Assembly: GCA_964428055.1 (NCBI GenBank)
Contig: CAYRWM010000008.1
Location: 1-53,339, forward strand
DNA: 53,339 bases
Direction of reading: 5' to 3'
Origin: CAYRWM01 sp964428055
GTDB taxonomy: Bacteria; Bacillota; Clostridia; Christensenellales; Christensenellaceae
Shown one piece after another: positions 32,390 through 41,816 of this stretch. Below the pieces are notes generated by a model. The model was not told where the DNA came from. It was given only the letters and a program-made list of their open reading frames with translations, and ran no database searches. Every line of letters starts with the position of its first letter. Position 1 is the stretch's first letter. A program made the translations under genes and the position numbers.

Positions 32390-33457
32390 ATGAAGACTAA
32401 GTTTTTAAGCACTGCGATAGGATCGATGCCTTACAGCGATCCCAAACATGCCGTTGAGGTATCTCTCGCTCAGCTGGACGTACCGATTTGGCCCCAGCTC
32501 GGAGCGTTCGGACTCAAGGAACAGATGGAGATACAGTACTCCGAAGGAATGCCATGCGCTGTCCTCGATGAGGAAAAGGGCAGGATGTATTTCCAGACGG
32601 ACGGAGATTATTCCGAAGAGTTCGCCGAGTTCTATGAAGCATACATGATGGCCATGGATCCCGATGAGGGAACGGGCGACTGCGAATGCATGGCGATATC
32701 AGAGGATTTCTCCCACGGCATATACGAGATGGAGCGTCAGCTCGAAGCAAAGGGAGAGAAGCTCCCCTGGCTGAAGGTTCAGACGACCGGTCCCTGCAGC
32801 TTTACGCTCACGCTGACGGACGAAGCCAAGAGGGCTATATACTACAATGAAGAGTTCCGCGACATGATAACAAAGGCTCTGGCCATGAAGTGCCGCTGGC
32901 AGATACAGAAGTTCAAGAAGTACGCCGACAACATAATCTGCTTCATAGACGAGCCCATCCTTTCCGCTTTCGGTTCATCAACGTATGTATCCGTTAAAAG
33001 AGAGGACGTCATTGCTCTCATATCCGAAGTGGTCGAGGCGATACATATGGAAGACGCTCTTGCGGGCGTTCACTGCTGCGGCAACACCGAGTGGTCGATC
33101 CTGACTGACGCGGGCGTTGATATCGTCAACTTCGACGCTTTCGAGTTCGGCGACACGATCTCAATGTATCCCGCCGACATGAAGGCTCACATCGAAGCCG
33201 ACAGGATGCTCGCATGGGGCATAATCCCGACTTCGGCAAAGGTAATGGATCAGACAGAGGATACTCTCTGCGAGATACTTGAGAAGAACATGGGACTGCT
33301 TGCTGAGGCGACCGGCCTCGACAAGGTCACGATCGCAGAGCACGCGCTCATATCTCCTTCATGCGGCGCAGGCTCGCTGAGCATCGAAGAGGCCGACAAG
33401 GTGTTCGATCTTGTAAAGAAGGTCTCAGTCAAGATGAAGGAAAAATACGGTTTCTGA
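32390..33457 (+). CDS. MetE/UroD-superfamily zinc methyltransferase, core methionine-synthase-like
   Basis: This 355-residue protein has the single-barrel catalytic core of cobalamin-independent methionine synthase and lacks the MetE N-terminal half. Zinc-ligand positions are H228 with C229/C230 in GVHCCGNTEW, and C325 in SPSCGAGSLS, which corresponds to the NPDCG region of MetE. Short core enzymes of this kind in anaerobes take the methyl group from a corrinoid protein rather than from folate. Its place next to CODH/ACS suggests transfer between the corrinoid/Fe-S protein and homocysteine or another thiol. It lies 23 bases after the previous gene and 22 before the first CooC-like gene. The direction of methyl flow is not known. 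Confidence 0.8.
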   Translation: MKTKFLSTAIGSMPYSDPKHAVEVSLAQLDVPIWPQLGAFGLKEQMEIQYSEGMPCAVLDEEKGRMYFQTDGDYSEEFAEFYEAYMMAMDPDEGTGDCECMAISEDFSHGIYEMERQLEAKGEKLPWLKVQTTGPCSFTLTLTDEAKRAIYYNEEFRDMITKALAMKCRWQIQKFKKYADNIICFIDEPILSAFGSSTYVSVKREDVIALISEVVEAIHMEDALAGVHCCGNTEWSILTDAGVDIVNFDAFEFGDTISMYPADMKAHIEADRMLAWGIIPTSAKVMDQTEDTLCEILEKNMGLLAEATGLDKVTIAEHALISPSCGAGSLSIEEADKVFDLVKKVSVKMKEKYGF

Positions 33458-33479
33458 TACCGTAGGAAAGAAAACAGAT

Positions 33480-34247
33480 ATGAAGATAGCTTTAACAGGA
33501 AAGGGCGGCGTCGGCAAATCAACGATAGCCACCGCCCTGGCTATACTGCTGGCGGAAAAAGGCGGCAGGGTCGTAGCGCTCGATGCGGATCCTGACGCCA
33601 ATCTTGCCTCTTCACTGGGTATACCCCATGAGGAGCAGAAGAAGATAGTTACCATATCCGAACAGATAGATCTCATAGAAGAGAGAACGGGCGCCAAGGT
33701 CGGCCAGTACGGCCAGGTGTTTAAGTTAAATCCTGAGGTCTCGGATGTGACGGACAAGTACGCGTACGATCACAGAGGCGTTTCGCTCCTGGTGCTGGGC
33801 GCCGTGAAGAACGGCGGCGGCGGGTGCGCGTGCCCTGAGAACACTTTCATAAGAGCTCTTGTGACGGATCTGGTCCTTTTCAAGGATGAGACTCTGATAA
33901 TGGATATGGAAGCCGGCATTGAGCATCTCGGAAGAGCCACTTCCGAAGGCGTGGACGTCATGCTGGTTGTGGTGGAGCCGGGCCAGAGGTCCGTGGACTG
34001 CGCCGAGAGCATATACAGGATGGCCGGGCAGATAGGCATAAAGAAGATATTTGTCATCGCGAACAAGGTTACTTCCAAAGAGGACGAGGAGTACCTGAAA
34101 GAGGCGCTTCCGGGCAAAGAGATAATAGCGTTTCTGCCCTATGCAGCAGACCTCAGAAACGCGGACAGGGACGCCGTGTGCGTTTACGACTGCATGGATG
34201 ATGACACAAAGAAAAAAATGGAAGAGATCCTAAGGAGGATATCGTAG
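33480..34247 (+). CDS. cooC: CooC-type nickel-insertion ATPase (first copy)
   Basis: This 255-residue MinD/SIMIBI-class ATPase has the deviant Walker A GKGGVGKST (8-16), ALDADPDANLASSLG, and the Cys pair C-x-C in GGGCACPEN (about 117-121) that binds metal between two subunits. CooC and AcsF proteins use ATP to help insert nickel into CODH or ACS. The gene is followed without any gap by a second CooC-like gene, so the two could serve CODH and ACS separately or form a heterodimer. An AGGAAAG site precedes the ATG. The family call is firm; which enzyme it serves is inferred. Confidence 0.88.
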   Translation: MKIALTGKGGVGKSTIATALAILLAEKGGRVVALDADPDANLASSLGIPHEEQKKIVTISEQIDLIEERTGAKVGQYGQVFKLNPEVSDVTDKYAYDHRGVSLLVLGAVKNGGGGCACPENTFIRALVTDLVLFKDETLIMDMEAGIEHLGRATSEGVDVMLVVVEPGQRSVDCAESIYRMAGQIGIKKIFVIANKVTSKEDEEYLKEALPGKEIIAFLPYAADLRNADRDAVCVYDCMDDDTKKKMEEILRRIS

Positions 34248-34994
34248 ATGAGCAAGCTTATAGCATTTTCGGGCAAAGGCGGAGTCGGCAAGACGACGCT
34301 CGCATCCGTTATGGTGAGACGCCTCAGGGACAAGGGAAAGACTCCTGTCCTTGCTATAGACGCCGATCCCAACAGCTGCCTTGACGCGCTTCTGGGCGTG
34401 ACCGTGGAGGATTCCATAGGCGAAGCCAGAGAGAATGTCAGGGAAGAAGCGGAAGTCATGAAGATCTCGAAGCAGGAGCTGCTCAGGATGAAGATAGCGC
34501 AGTGCCTGGTCGAATCCGAAGGCTTCGATCTCATAGCAATGGGAAGGCCCGAGGGCGCAGGCTGCTACTGCTATGCGAACTCAGTACTTAAGGATGCCAT
34601 AAAGGAACTGTCCGATCAGTACCCCTACGTTGTCCTCGACAACGAGGCGGGTCTCGAGAACCTGTCCAGACGCATAGTGCAGGATCTGGACGTGCTGTTC
34701 CTGGTATCCGACGGATCTAACGCGGGCATCAGAACGCTTATGCGTCTGTATGATCTCGCAAAGGAGATGGAAGTCAAGTTCGGCCGTCTGTATCTTGTCA
34801 TCAACAGGACGAGAGAGGGATACTCGGACGCGGCTGCGCAGGAAGCCAAAGAGTATACCGGGGCGGACGGACTCATACTGCTGCCCTATGACGAGGAAGT
34901 CGTTAAGGTCGCCGAGGAGGACGGGACTGTCTGGGAGATGCCGGACGGGAACGGAGTGCTCGGGGCTTTTGATGATATAATAGACAGCCTGTAA
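34248..34994 (+). CDS. cooC: CooC-type nickel-insertion ATPase (second copy)
   Basis: This 248-residue paralogue has Walker A GKGGVGKTT (9-17), AIDADPNSCLDALLG and a metal-binding Cys pair in GAGCYCYAN (about 105-107). Its ATG starts on the base after the previous stop, and its ribosome site AAGGAGG lies inside the previous gene. It differs from the first copy in its central region (REEAEVMKISKQELLRMK), which follows the more classical CooC pattern, so the two are old paralogues and not a recent duplication. Pairs of CooC-like proteins are common next to CODH/ACS. A 45-base gap separates it from the CODH gene. Confidence 0.88.
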   Translation: MSKLIAFSGKGGVGKTTLASVMVRRLRDKGKTPVLAIDADPNSCLDALLGVTVEDSIGEARENVREEAEVMKISKQELLRMKIAQCLVESEGFDLIAMGRPEGAGCYCYANSVLKDAIKELSDQYPYVVLDNEAGLENLSRRIVQDLDVLFLVSDGSNAGIRTLMRLYDLAKEMEVKFGRLYLVINRTREGYSDAAAQEAKEYTGADGLILLPYDEEVVKVAEEDGTVWEMPDGNGVLGAFDDIIDSL

Positions 34995-35039
34995 AAGGCA
35001 AAAGGACAACTTGGAAAAGCTTAGGAAAGAGAAGAGGAT

Positions 35040-36989
35040 ATGAGTGAAGAGTTTGAAGTCTACAGGAGCAAAGTCGACGACGAAGCTTCCGTAGAGCTCA
35101 TGGCAAAGGCGAAGGAGGACGAAGTAACGACCGTCTTCGACCGCTATGAGACGCAGAAGAACCAGTGCAAGTTCGGCAGGGAAGGCGTTTGCTGCAAGAT
35201 CTGTTATATGGGTCCGTGCCGCATAACGCCCAAATCGCCTTTCGGCATCTGCGGCGCGGATGCCGACACAATAGCCGCGCGTAATTTTCTTCGGGAAGTC
35301 ACGGGCGGTACTTCCACGCATTCCGATCACGGCAGGCACGAAGCGCTGCTCTTAAAGGAGATATGCGAAGGAAAACAGACGGGATACGAGATCAAGGACA
35401 AACAGGCTGTCATGGAGACGGCGGCGCTGTACGGCGTTGAGACCGAAGGCCGCGAGTTCATGGACATAGCAAATGAGGTCGCGGATATATTCCTTCATGA
35501 CTTCACGTCCCAGACAGAGCCTATAAGGACTCTCGACCTGGCACCGCAGAAGACCAGGATGATGTGGGAGAGACTGGACCTGATCCCCCTGGGCGTTGAC
35601 CGCATGTGCGTTGAAGCCATGCACAGGACGCACATGGGCGTTGATCACGACTACAAGAACCTCCTGCGTCACGCGTTCAGACAGTCGATATCAAACGGCT
35701 GGGGCGGATCGAGGATCGCCACGATGGCGTCCGATATACTGTTCGGAACACCGAGAGCGCTCCGGTCCGAGGTCAACCTGGGCATACTTGAGGAAAAGAA
35801 CGTCAACATCATAGTCCACGGTCACGATCCGGTGCTGTCCGATGTCATCGCGATAGCGATAAAGCAGGACGACATGATAGAGTACGCGAAAGCGGCGGGC
35901 GCCGAAGGGATAACCCTCGGCGGCATATGCTGTACGGCCAATGAGATATTAATGAGACACGGCATCCCGGTGGCCGGCAACTTCCTCCAGCAGGAGCTTG
36001 CGATAGTCACGGGCGCTGTCGAGCTGATGGTAGTGGATGTACAGTGCATAATGCCGTCGCTGCCTGTAGTCGCGGAGAGCTATCACACCAAGATAGTATC
36101 GACCCAGGAGATAGCGCAGACCATAGGCGTCGAGCCCTTCAAGTTCGATGAGGAGCACGCCATGGAGAGCGCCAAGGCTCTTATAAGAAAAGCGGTCGAC
36201 AATTTCAAATACAGAGACAAAACAAAGGTAAGGATACCCAAGGACAAGCAGAGCGTGATCGCGGGATTCTCGGTCAGAGAGATCAAGTACATGCTGGGCG
36301 GTACGTTCAGGGCATCTTTCAGACCATTAAACGACGCCATAATCCAGAACAGGATAAGGGGCTGCGTCGGCATAGTCGGATGCAACAACCCCAAGTTCAA
36401 GACCGACTGGTACACAAACGAACTGGTGAAGGAGCTCGTCAAGAACAACGTTCTCGTGCTCGAGACGGGCTGCTGCGCCGTGTCATCGGGCAAGGACGGC
36501 AAGCTCACACCTGAGACGGCGCTCGAGTACGCTGGCCACGGACTTAAGGAAGTCTGCGAAGCGGTAGGTATACCGCCGGTCCTCCACATGGGTTCATGCG
36601 TGGACAACTCGAGGATACTGGAAGCCTGCACGGAGATCGTCGAGGAAGGCGGTCTCGGAGACTCGATCGGAGGCCTCCCGGCCGTCGGCGTATGTCCCGA
36701 GCTCATGAGCGAGAAGGCAGTCTCCATAAGCTGCTACTTCGTCGCTTCGGGCGTAGACGTGTTCATCGGCCATCCCTTCCACGTGACGGGTTCCGAGAAC
36801 GTGTATAAGTACCTGACAGAAGACACGAAAGAGATGTTCAACGCCTCAATGCACTTCGAGGAAGACCCCTATGAAGCCGCAAAGCAGATAATAGAGGTCA
36901 TAGATGCGAAGCGCGAGGCTCTCGGCATAAACAAGAAACAGGAGAGGAAACTCCTAGATCAGAAGGATAGGAGGGAGATCGATGTCTAA
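35040..36989 (+). CDS. acsA: Anaerobic Ni-Fe-S carbon monoxide dehydrogenase catalytic subunit
   Basis: This 649-residue enzyme interconverts CO and CO2 and passes CO to acetyl-CoA synthase. The N-terminal B/D-cluster cysteines are C43, C51, C52, C55 and C60 (around REGVCCKICYMGPCRI). C-cluster ligands are in place: the His of VHGHDP and Cys in GGICCTANE, DVQCIMPS, GCVGIVGCNN, ETGCCAVSSG and MGSCVDNSR. Its length is typical of AcsA. The stop overlaps the start of the next gene (AcsB-AcsD fusion) by eight bases, in keeping with assembly of the two into one complex. All metal-binding residues are intact, so it should be active. Confidence 0.95.
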   Translation: MSEEFEVYRSKVDDEASVELMAKAKEDEVTTVFDRYETQKNQCKFGREGVCCKICYMGPCRITPKSPFGICGADADTIAARNFLREVTGGTSTHSDHGRHEALLLKEICEGKQTGYEIKDKQAVMETAALYGVETEGREFMDIANEVADIFLHDFTSQTEPIRTLDLAPQKTRMMWERLDLIPLGVDRMCVEAMHRTHMGVDHDYKNLLRHAFRQSISNGWGGSRIATMASDILFGTPRALRSEVNLGILEEKNVNIIVHGHDPVLSDVIAIAIKQDDMIEYAKAAGAEGITLGGICCTANEILMRHGIPVAGNFLQQELAIVTGAVELMVVDVQCIMPSLPVVAESYHTKIVSTQEIAQTIGVEPFKFDEEHAMESAKALIRKAVDNFKYRDKTKVRIPKDKQSVIAGFSVREIKYMLGGTFRASFRPLNDAIIQNRIRGCVGIVGCNNPKFKTDWYTNELVKELVKNNVLVLETGCCAVSSGKDGKLTPETALEYAGHGLKEVCEAVGIPPVLHMGSCVDNSRILEACTEIVEEGGLGDSIGGLPAVGVCPELMSEKAVSISCYFVASGVDVFIGHPFHVTGSENVYKYLTEDTKEMFNASMHFEEDPYEAAKQIIEVIDAKREALGINKKQERKLLDQKDRREIDV

Positions 36990-39900
36990 GCTTATTTGTT
37001 CAAGCGCGATAAACGGCGCCATCGAATGGGTAAGGCGCGCCGATGAAGCGGTAACCAAAGCTATCGCCGAAAAAGGCGAGGACTATGAAGTCGCGTTCCC
37101 TTCGACTACATATTTCCTTCCCATCATATATTCATTTACGGGAAAAGAGGTAAGGACCTTAAAAGACCTTAAGGATATCGTACAGGAAGCCATAAAGCTT
37201 CTGCCCGCGAGGGTCGACGACGAAGTATGGCTCCCGTATCTCGGCCAGACTCTGGATGCAGGCGCGGCGACGCTGTTCGCCTGCGAGGCGATAGAGGCCG
37301 TAAAGTATATCCTGGGGCCCAACCCGGTGGACGGCATCTGGCTGGGCGCCGCAAACGACATCATACTCCGTGAGCGCGGCGTCGAGTTCGTTGACGGCTC
37401 CGCTCCCGGATTCGCGGCCATAACGGGCGCCGCTCCCGACAACGCCACGGCGGTCAAGATCGCCAAGGAGCTGCAGGAGAAGAACCTGTACGTGTTCATG
37501 GCGGGTTCAACGAACGGCGTGCAGTTCGCCGACCAGCTGGCGGCTGAAGGCGTTCAGCTCGGATGGGAGACGAGACTCGTCCCGTTCGGCAAGGACGTAT
37601 CAGCTCTGGTGTACGCTCTCGGATTTGCCAGCCGTGTCGCGCTTTCATTCGGCGGCGTCAAGCCCGGCGACTACAAAGCCAACCTCAAGTACAACAAGAA
37701 CAGGGTGTTCGCGTTCGTTCTCGCGTTCGGCGAGGTGGACGAGGAGAAATACGCGGCTGCCGCGGGAGCGCTCAACTACGGCTTCCCGGTCATAGCCGAT
37801 ACGGACATACCGCAGATACTGCCCACGGGCGTATGTACCTACGAGCATGTCGTGTCCAGCGTACCCTACGACCAGATGGTCGAAAAAGCGCTTGAGGTCA
37901 GAGGCTGCAAGATCAAGATAACGAAGGTCCCGATCCCGGTGCCGTACGGCGCCGCGTTCGAGGGCGAGCGTATAAGGAAAGAGAACACGAGGATCGAGTT
38001 CGGCGGAAACAAGTCCATAGCATTCGAGTTTGTGACGAGCGTTGATTTCGATTCGATAAACGACGGCGAGGTCGAGGTTCTGGGACCCGACGTGGACGAT
38101 GTGCCTGAAGGCGGAGTCCTCCCGCTCGGCATATGGGTCGAGGTCGCGGGTCGTAAGATGCAGTCCGACTTCGAACCGATCCTGGAGCGTCAGATCCATC
38201 ATCTGGTCAACGGCGCCGAAGGAATATGGCACATGGGCCAGAGGGATATAGTGTGGACGCGTATATCCAAGGACGGTTACAAGAAGGGTCTGAGAGTCAA
38301 GGACTACGGCGAGATACTGCATGCCAAGTTCCTGTCCGATTTCCCGGCTATAGTCGACAAGGTCAAGGTCACGCTCATAACCGATGAGGAAGAGGCGGCC
38401 AAGAGACTCAAGATCGCAAGGGAGACCTACGACCAGAGGAACAGAAGACTCGAGTCCATGACGGACGAATCGGTCGACACGTTCTACTCATGTCTGCTCT
38501 GTCAGGCGTTCGCGCCCGACCATGTCTGCGTCATCACGCCCGAAAGACTCGGCCTGTGCGGCGCGTACAACTGGCTGGACGGCAAGGCCGCTTACGAGAT
38601 AGACGAGACCGGCGCGAACCAGCCCATAGAAAAGGGCGAGTGCCTGGATCCCGTAAAGGGCGTATGGGCAGGCGTCAATGAGTTCGTCTACGCGAACAGC
38701 CACAAGACACTCAAATCGTTCTGCGCTTACTCCATAATGGACAAGCCCATGACGAGCTGCGGATGCTTTGAGGCCATAGTCGCGTACGTTCCCGAGTGCA
38801 ACGGCGTCATGATAGTCAACCGTGAGCATATGGGAGACACGCCTATAGGCATGACGTTCTCGGCTCTGGCCGGCAACGTCGGCGGCGGCGTGCAGACGCC
38901 CGGATTTATAGGCGTCGGCAAGGTGTTCCTGACATCCAGGAAGTTCCTGTCCGCTGAAGGCGGATTCGCAAGGATAGTGTGGATGCCCAAGGACCTGAAA
39001 GAATCACTGAAGGCCGATCTCGAAGCGAGGTTCAAGGAGCAGGAGCTGCCTGAGAACTTCTATGATATGATCGCCGATGAGACCATAGCTACGAGCGCCG
39101 AAGACGTGCGCACGTACATGGAAAAGATGAGTCATCCTGCCCTTACAATGAAGGACATGACTGAATACGCCGAGGGCGCGGAAGAAGCCCCGGCAGAAGA
39201 GAATGAAGAGGATTATACCGAAGCGGATGCGGCTGAAGAGAGAGCCGAGGAGACTTCCGCTGCGGCGAACGGAGAGTTAGAAGAAGTGAATGTAGAGGAG
39301 CTTAAGAAACAGATAGTATCCGAGCTCAAGGACGAGATAACGAAGGACGTCGTAAACAGCATCATAGCGACGCTGTCCGGCGCTTTCCTCGGAGGAGCTC
39401 CGGTGCAGATCCCGCAGGCGGCAGCGCCCGCAGCGGCTGCAGCACCGGCAGAACCGGCCGCTCCCAAGGCTGAGCCGGCGGTATCTATCATAAAGAACAT
39501 CAAGTCCGCGAAAGTGAGACATGACAAGGCCGACTGCACCATATGGGAAGTCAAGCTCGGCGCGACCAGGGAAGAAGGCGGTACAAGAGGAAAGACTCTG
39601 ACCGTCGGCGGAGAGACGTGCATGCCCTTCCATCTGTGGGAAGGCGAAATGCCCAACAGACCCCTTGTCGCTCTGGAAGTCCTAGATACCATTACCGAAA
39701 AGTACCCGGAAGTCTTAAGGAAGAAGTACGGCGACGACCTGCTGCATGATCCGGCCGCGATGGCTAAGGAGTGCGTTGAAAAGTACGGAGCCGATCTTAT
39801 AAGCGTAAGGCTTGAGGGAACGCATCCCGAAAAGGGCGACAAGAGCGCTGATGAGGCGGTCAAACTCGTCAAGAGCGTGCTTGAGGCGGTGGACGTTCCG

Positions 39901-40485
39901 CTGATCATCACAGGGCACTCGCACTTCGACAAGAACAACGAAGTGTTCAAGGCAGTGGCGCAGGCATGCGAGGGCGAGAACCTTCTGTTCAACTGGGTCG
40001 AGCAGGACAACTACAAGGTGATAGCGGGCGCGGCCATGGCTTACGGCCATTCGCTGGTAGCCCAGTCGCCTATCGACGTCAATATAGCAAAGCAGCTGGT
40101 GATACTCCTTAATAACATGGGATTCAACAAGGAGAAGATCCTTATCGATCCCACGACCAGCGCCATCGGATACGGCGTGGAATACACTTACTCGGTCATG
40201 GAGCGTATAAGGCTCTCAGCCTTTACGGGCGATGGCATGCTGTGCGCGCCTATGATCGTATCTCCCGGCGCGGAGATCGCGAAGATCAAGGAAGCCAAAG
40301 CCGAAGAGAAGGACTTCCCGGCATGGGGAGATCTCGAAACGAGAGCGGCTTCGCTCGAGTTCGCGTCGGCGCAGTCGTACCTGTATTCAGGTGCTGATAT
40401 CATAACTATGTACAACCCGGATGCCGCGGTGGCTCTCAGGAAATACATAACGGATATGATGGACGGAAAAGGAGGTGAGCAGTAA
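36982..40485 (+). CDS. Fusion of acetyl-CoA synthase (AcsB) and corrinoid/Fe-S protein small subunit (AcsD)
   Basis: This 1167-residue protein contains two proteins that are usually separate. Residues 1-730 are acetyl-CoA synthase, with the A-cluster ligands C504, C507, C516 and C526 (YSCLLCQAFAPDHVC, GLCGAYNW) and the nickel-binding C593-G-C595; spacing equals that of the Moorella enzyme shifted by two. Residues about 731-835 are a linker: acidic, then a predicted helix (VEELKKQIVSELKDEI and following), then Ala/Pro-rich. Residues 836-1160 are AcsD, the TIM-barrel small subunit of CoFeSP (ATREEGGTRGKTLTVGG, LEGTHPEKGDKS, VEQDNYKVIAGAAMAYGHS, DPTTSAIGYGVEYTY). The frame is continuous throughout. 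Fusion would tie the methyl-carrying protein to the enzyme that uses the methyl group. Confidence 0.93.
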   Translation: MSKLICSSAINGAIEWVRRADEAVTKAIAEKGEDYEVAFPSTTYFLPIIYSFTGKEVRTLKDLKDIVQEAIKLLPARVDDEVWLPYLGQTLDAGAATLFACEAIEAVKYILGPNPVDGIWLGAANDIILRERGVEFVDGSAPGFAAITGAAPDNATAVKIAKELQEKNLYVFMAGSTNGVQFADQLAAEGVQLGWETRLVPFGKDVSALVYALGFASRVALSFGGVKPGDYKANLKYNKNRVFAFVLAFGEVDEEKYAAAAGALNYGFPVIADTDIPQILPTGVCTYEHVVSSVPYDQMVEKALEVRGCKIKITKVPIPVPYGAAFEGERIRKENTRIEFGGNKSIAFEFVTSVDFDSINDGEVEVLGPDVDDVPEGGVLPLGIWVEVAGRKMQSDFEPILERQIHHLVNGAEGIWHMGQRDIVWTRISKDGYKKGLRVKDYGEILHAKFLSDFPAIVDKVKVTLITDEEEAAKRLKIARETYDQRNRRLESMTDESVDTFYSCLLCQAFAPDHVCVITPERLGLCGAYNWLDGKAAYEIDETGANQPIEKGECLDPVKGVWAGVNEFVYANSHKTLKSFCAYSIMDKPMTSCGCFEAIVAYVPECNGVMIVNREHMGDTPIGMTFSALAGNVGGGVQTPGFIGVGKVFLTSRKFLSAEGGFARIVWMPKDLKESLKADLEARFKEQELPENFYDMIADETIATSAEDVRTYMEKMSHPALTMKDMTEYAEGAEEAPAEENEEDYTEADAAEERAEETSAAANGELEEVNVEELKKQIVSELKDEITKDVVNSIIATLSGAFLGGAPVQIPQAAAPAAAAAPAEPAAPKAEPAVSIIKNIKSAKVRHDKADCTIWEVKLGATREEGGTRGKTLTVGGETCMPFHLWEGEMPNRPLVALEVLDTITEKYPEVLRKKYGDDLLHDPAAMAKECVEKYGADLISVRLEGTHPEKGDKSADEAVKLVKSVLEAVDVPLIITGHSHFDKNNEVFKAVAQACEGENLLFNWVEQDNYKVIAGAAMAYGHSLVAQSPIDVNIAKQLVILLNNMGFNKEKILIDPTTSAIGYGVEYTYSVMERIRLSAFTGDGMLCAPMIVSPGAEIAKIKEAKAEEKDFPAWGDLETRAASLEFASAQSYLYSGADIITMYNPDAAVALRKYITDMMDGKGGEQ

Positions 40486-41798
40486 TGGCAATGACAGGTC
40501 TGCAGATACAGAAACTGTTACCCAAGACGAACTGCAAGGAATGCGGTTCCAACACATGCCTGGCTTTCGCCATGAAGCTCGCGGCCAAGAAGGCCGAGCT
40601 GTCCGAGTGCCCGTATGCTTCGGATGAGGCGAAAAAGATACTGGGTGCGGCTAGTGAGCCTCCGGTAAAGGTCGTCCAGATAGGTGACGCGAAGATAGGC
40701 GGCGAAACGTGCCTGTACCGTCATGAGAAGACTTTCGTCAACCAGCCTATCCTTGCCGTCAATGTGAACGACACGGACGCTGACGCTGAGGAAGTCATAG
40801 GAAAATCCTGCGATTACCTGCTTGAGAGAGTGGGCGAGCAGCTGACGATCGGCGCCGTCGCGGTGACGCAGACGGAAGACGATCCCGCGAAGGCTGCTGC
40901 TCTCGTAAAGGCCCTTTCCGGAAAGAAAATGCCCTGCGTTATAAGAGCTAAGGATGCTGACGGCTCGAAGGCCATGGCGGCTGAAGCCAAGTGCGGAGGC
41001 GTTCTTTACGGGGGAAACAAGGACAACGCGGAAGAGTATTCCAAGATAGCTGCCGACGCGGGTCTGGTGCTCGCGGTCAAGGGAGCAACGCTTGACGAAA
41101 CCGGCGAGATCACGGCGAAGATAAAGGAGACGGGCTTCAACAACCTGCTCATAGATACCGGTGCCGTTTCTCCCGCGCAGGAGTTCCAGATCAATACGGT
41201 CCTCCGGCGTGCGGCGTTCGGAGACTTCAAACCCTTCGGATACTCGTTCATTAAGTTCGTCGACGACGGTGACGTGTTCACGGTGACGCAGCAGGCGACG
41301 GCCGAGATATGCAAGTACGGCGGTGTGATCGTGCTGCCGAAGTTCGACGCGGCGATCATTTCGTCCATGATGACCTTAAGACAGAATATCTACACAGACC
41401 CGCAGAAGCCCATACAGGTCGAGCCGGGCGTATACAAGATAGGCGAGCCGGACGAGAACTCGTACGTATTCTGCACGACGAACTTCTCGCTCACGTACTT
41501 CCTGGTATCCGGCGAGATAGAGAACAGCGGCATATCGGCATGGCTGCTCATTCCCGAATGCGAGGGTCTGAGCGTTCTGACCGCGTGGGCCGCGGGCAAG
41601 TTCTCCGGCGACAAGATCGCTTCCTTCTTCAAGGAGCAGGAACTCTATACGACGAACAAAAACAAGACTATAATAATACCCGGCTATGTAGCCCAGATAA
41701 GCGGCGAACTCCAGGAGGGCATACCCGAATGGAAGGTCATGGTCGGAACGCAGGAGGCGGGCGATATAGAGGCGTTCGTAAAGGCGAACCTCAAATAG
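40485..41798 (+). CDS. acsC: Corrinoid/iron-sulfur protein large subunit (AcsC)
   Basis: This 437-residue protein is the cobamide-binding large subunit of CoFeSP. The N-terminal 4Fe-4S motif is C17-x2-C20-x4-C25-x16-C42 (NCKECGSNTCLAFAMK and following, ending ECPY), followed by a TIM barrel (about 90-320) and a C-terminal B12-binding domain (about 330-437, ending VMVGTQEAGDIEAF). It takes a methyl group and delivers it to acetyl-CoA synthase. Its ATG shares one base with the stop of the AcsB-AcsD fusion, and GGAGGTGA lies six bases upstream, so it is made together with its small-subunit partner domain. Confidence 0.94.
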   Translation: MAMTGLQIQKLLPKTNCKECGSNTCLAFAMKLAAKKAELSECPYASDEAKKILGAASEPPVKVVQIGDAKIGGETCLYRHEKTFVNQPILAVNVNDTDADAEEVIGKSCDYLLERVGEQLTIGAVAVTQTEDDPAKAAALVKALSGKKMPCVIRAKDADGSKAMAAEAKCGGVLYGGNKDNAEEYSKIAADAGLVLAVKGATLDETGEITAKIKETGFNNLLIDTGAVSPAQEFQINTVLRRAAFGDFKPFGYSFIKFVDDGDVFTVTQQATAEICKYGGVIVLPKFDAAIISSMMTLRQNIYTDPQKPIQVEPGVYKIGEPDENSYVFCTTNFSLTYFLVSGEIENSGISAWLLIPECEGLSVLTAWAAGKFSGDKIASFFKEQELYTTNKNKTIIIPGYVAQISGELQEGIPEWKVMVGTQEAGDIEAFVKANLK

Positions 41799-41816
41799 CC
41801 GCCTAAAGGAGTAAAA

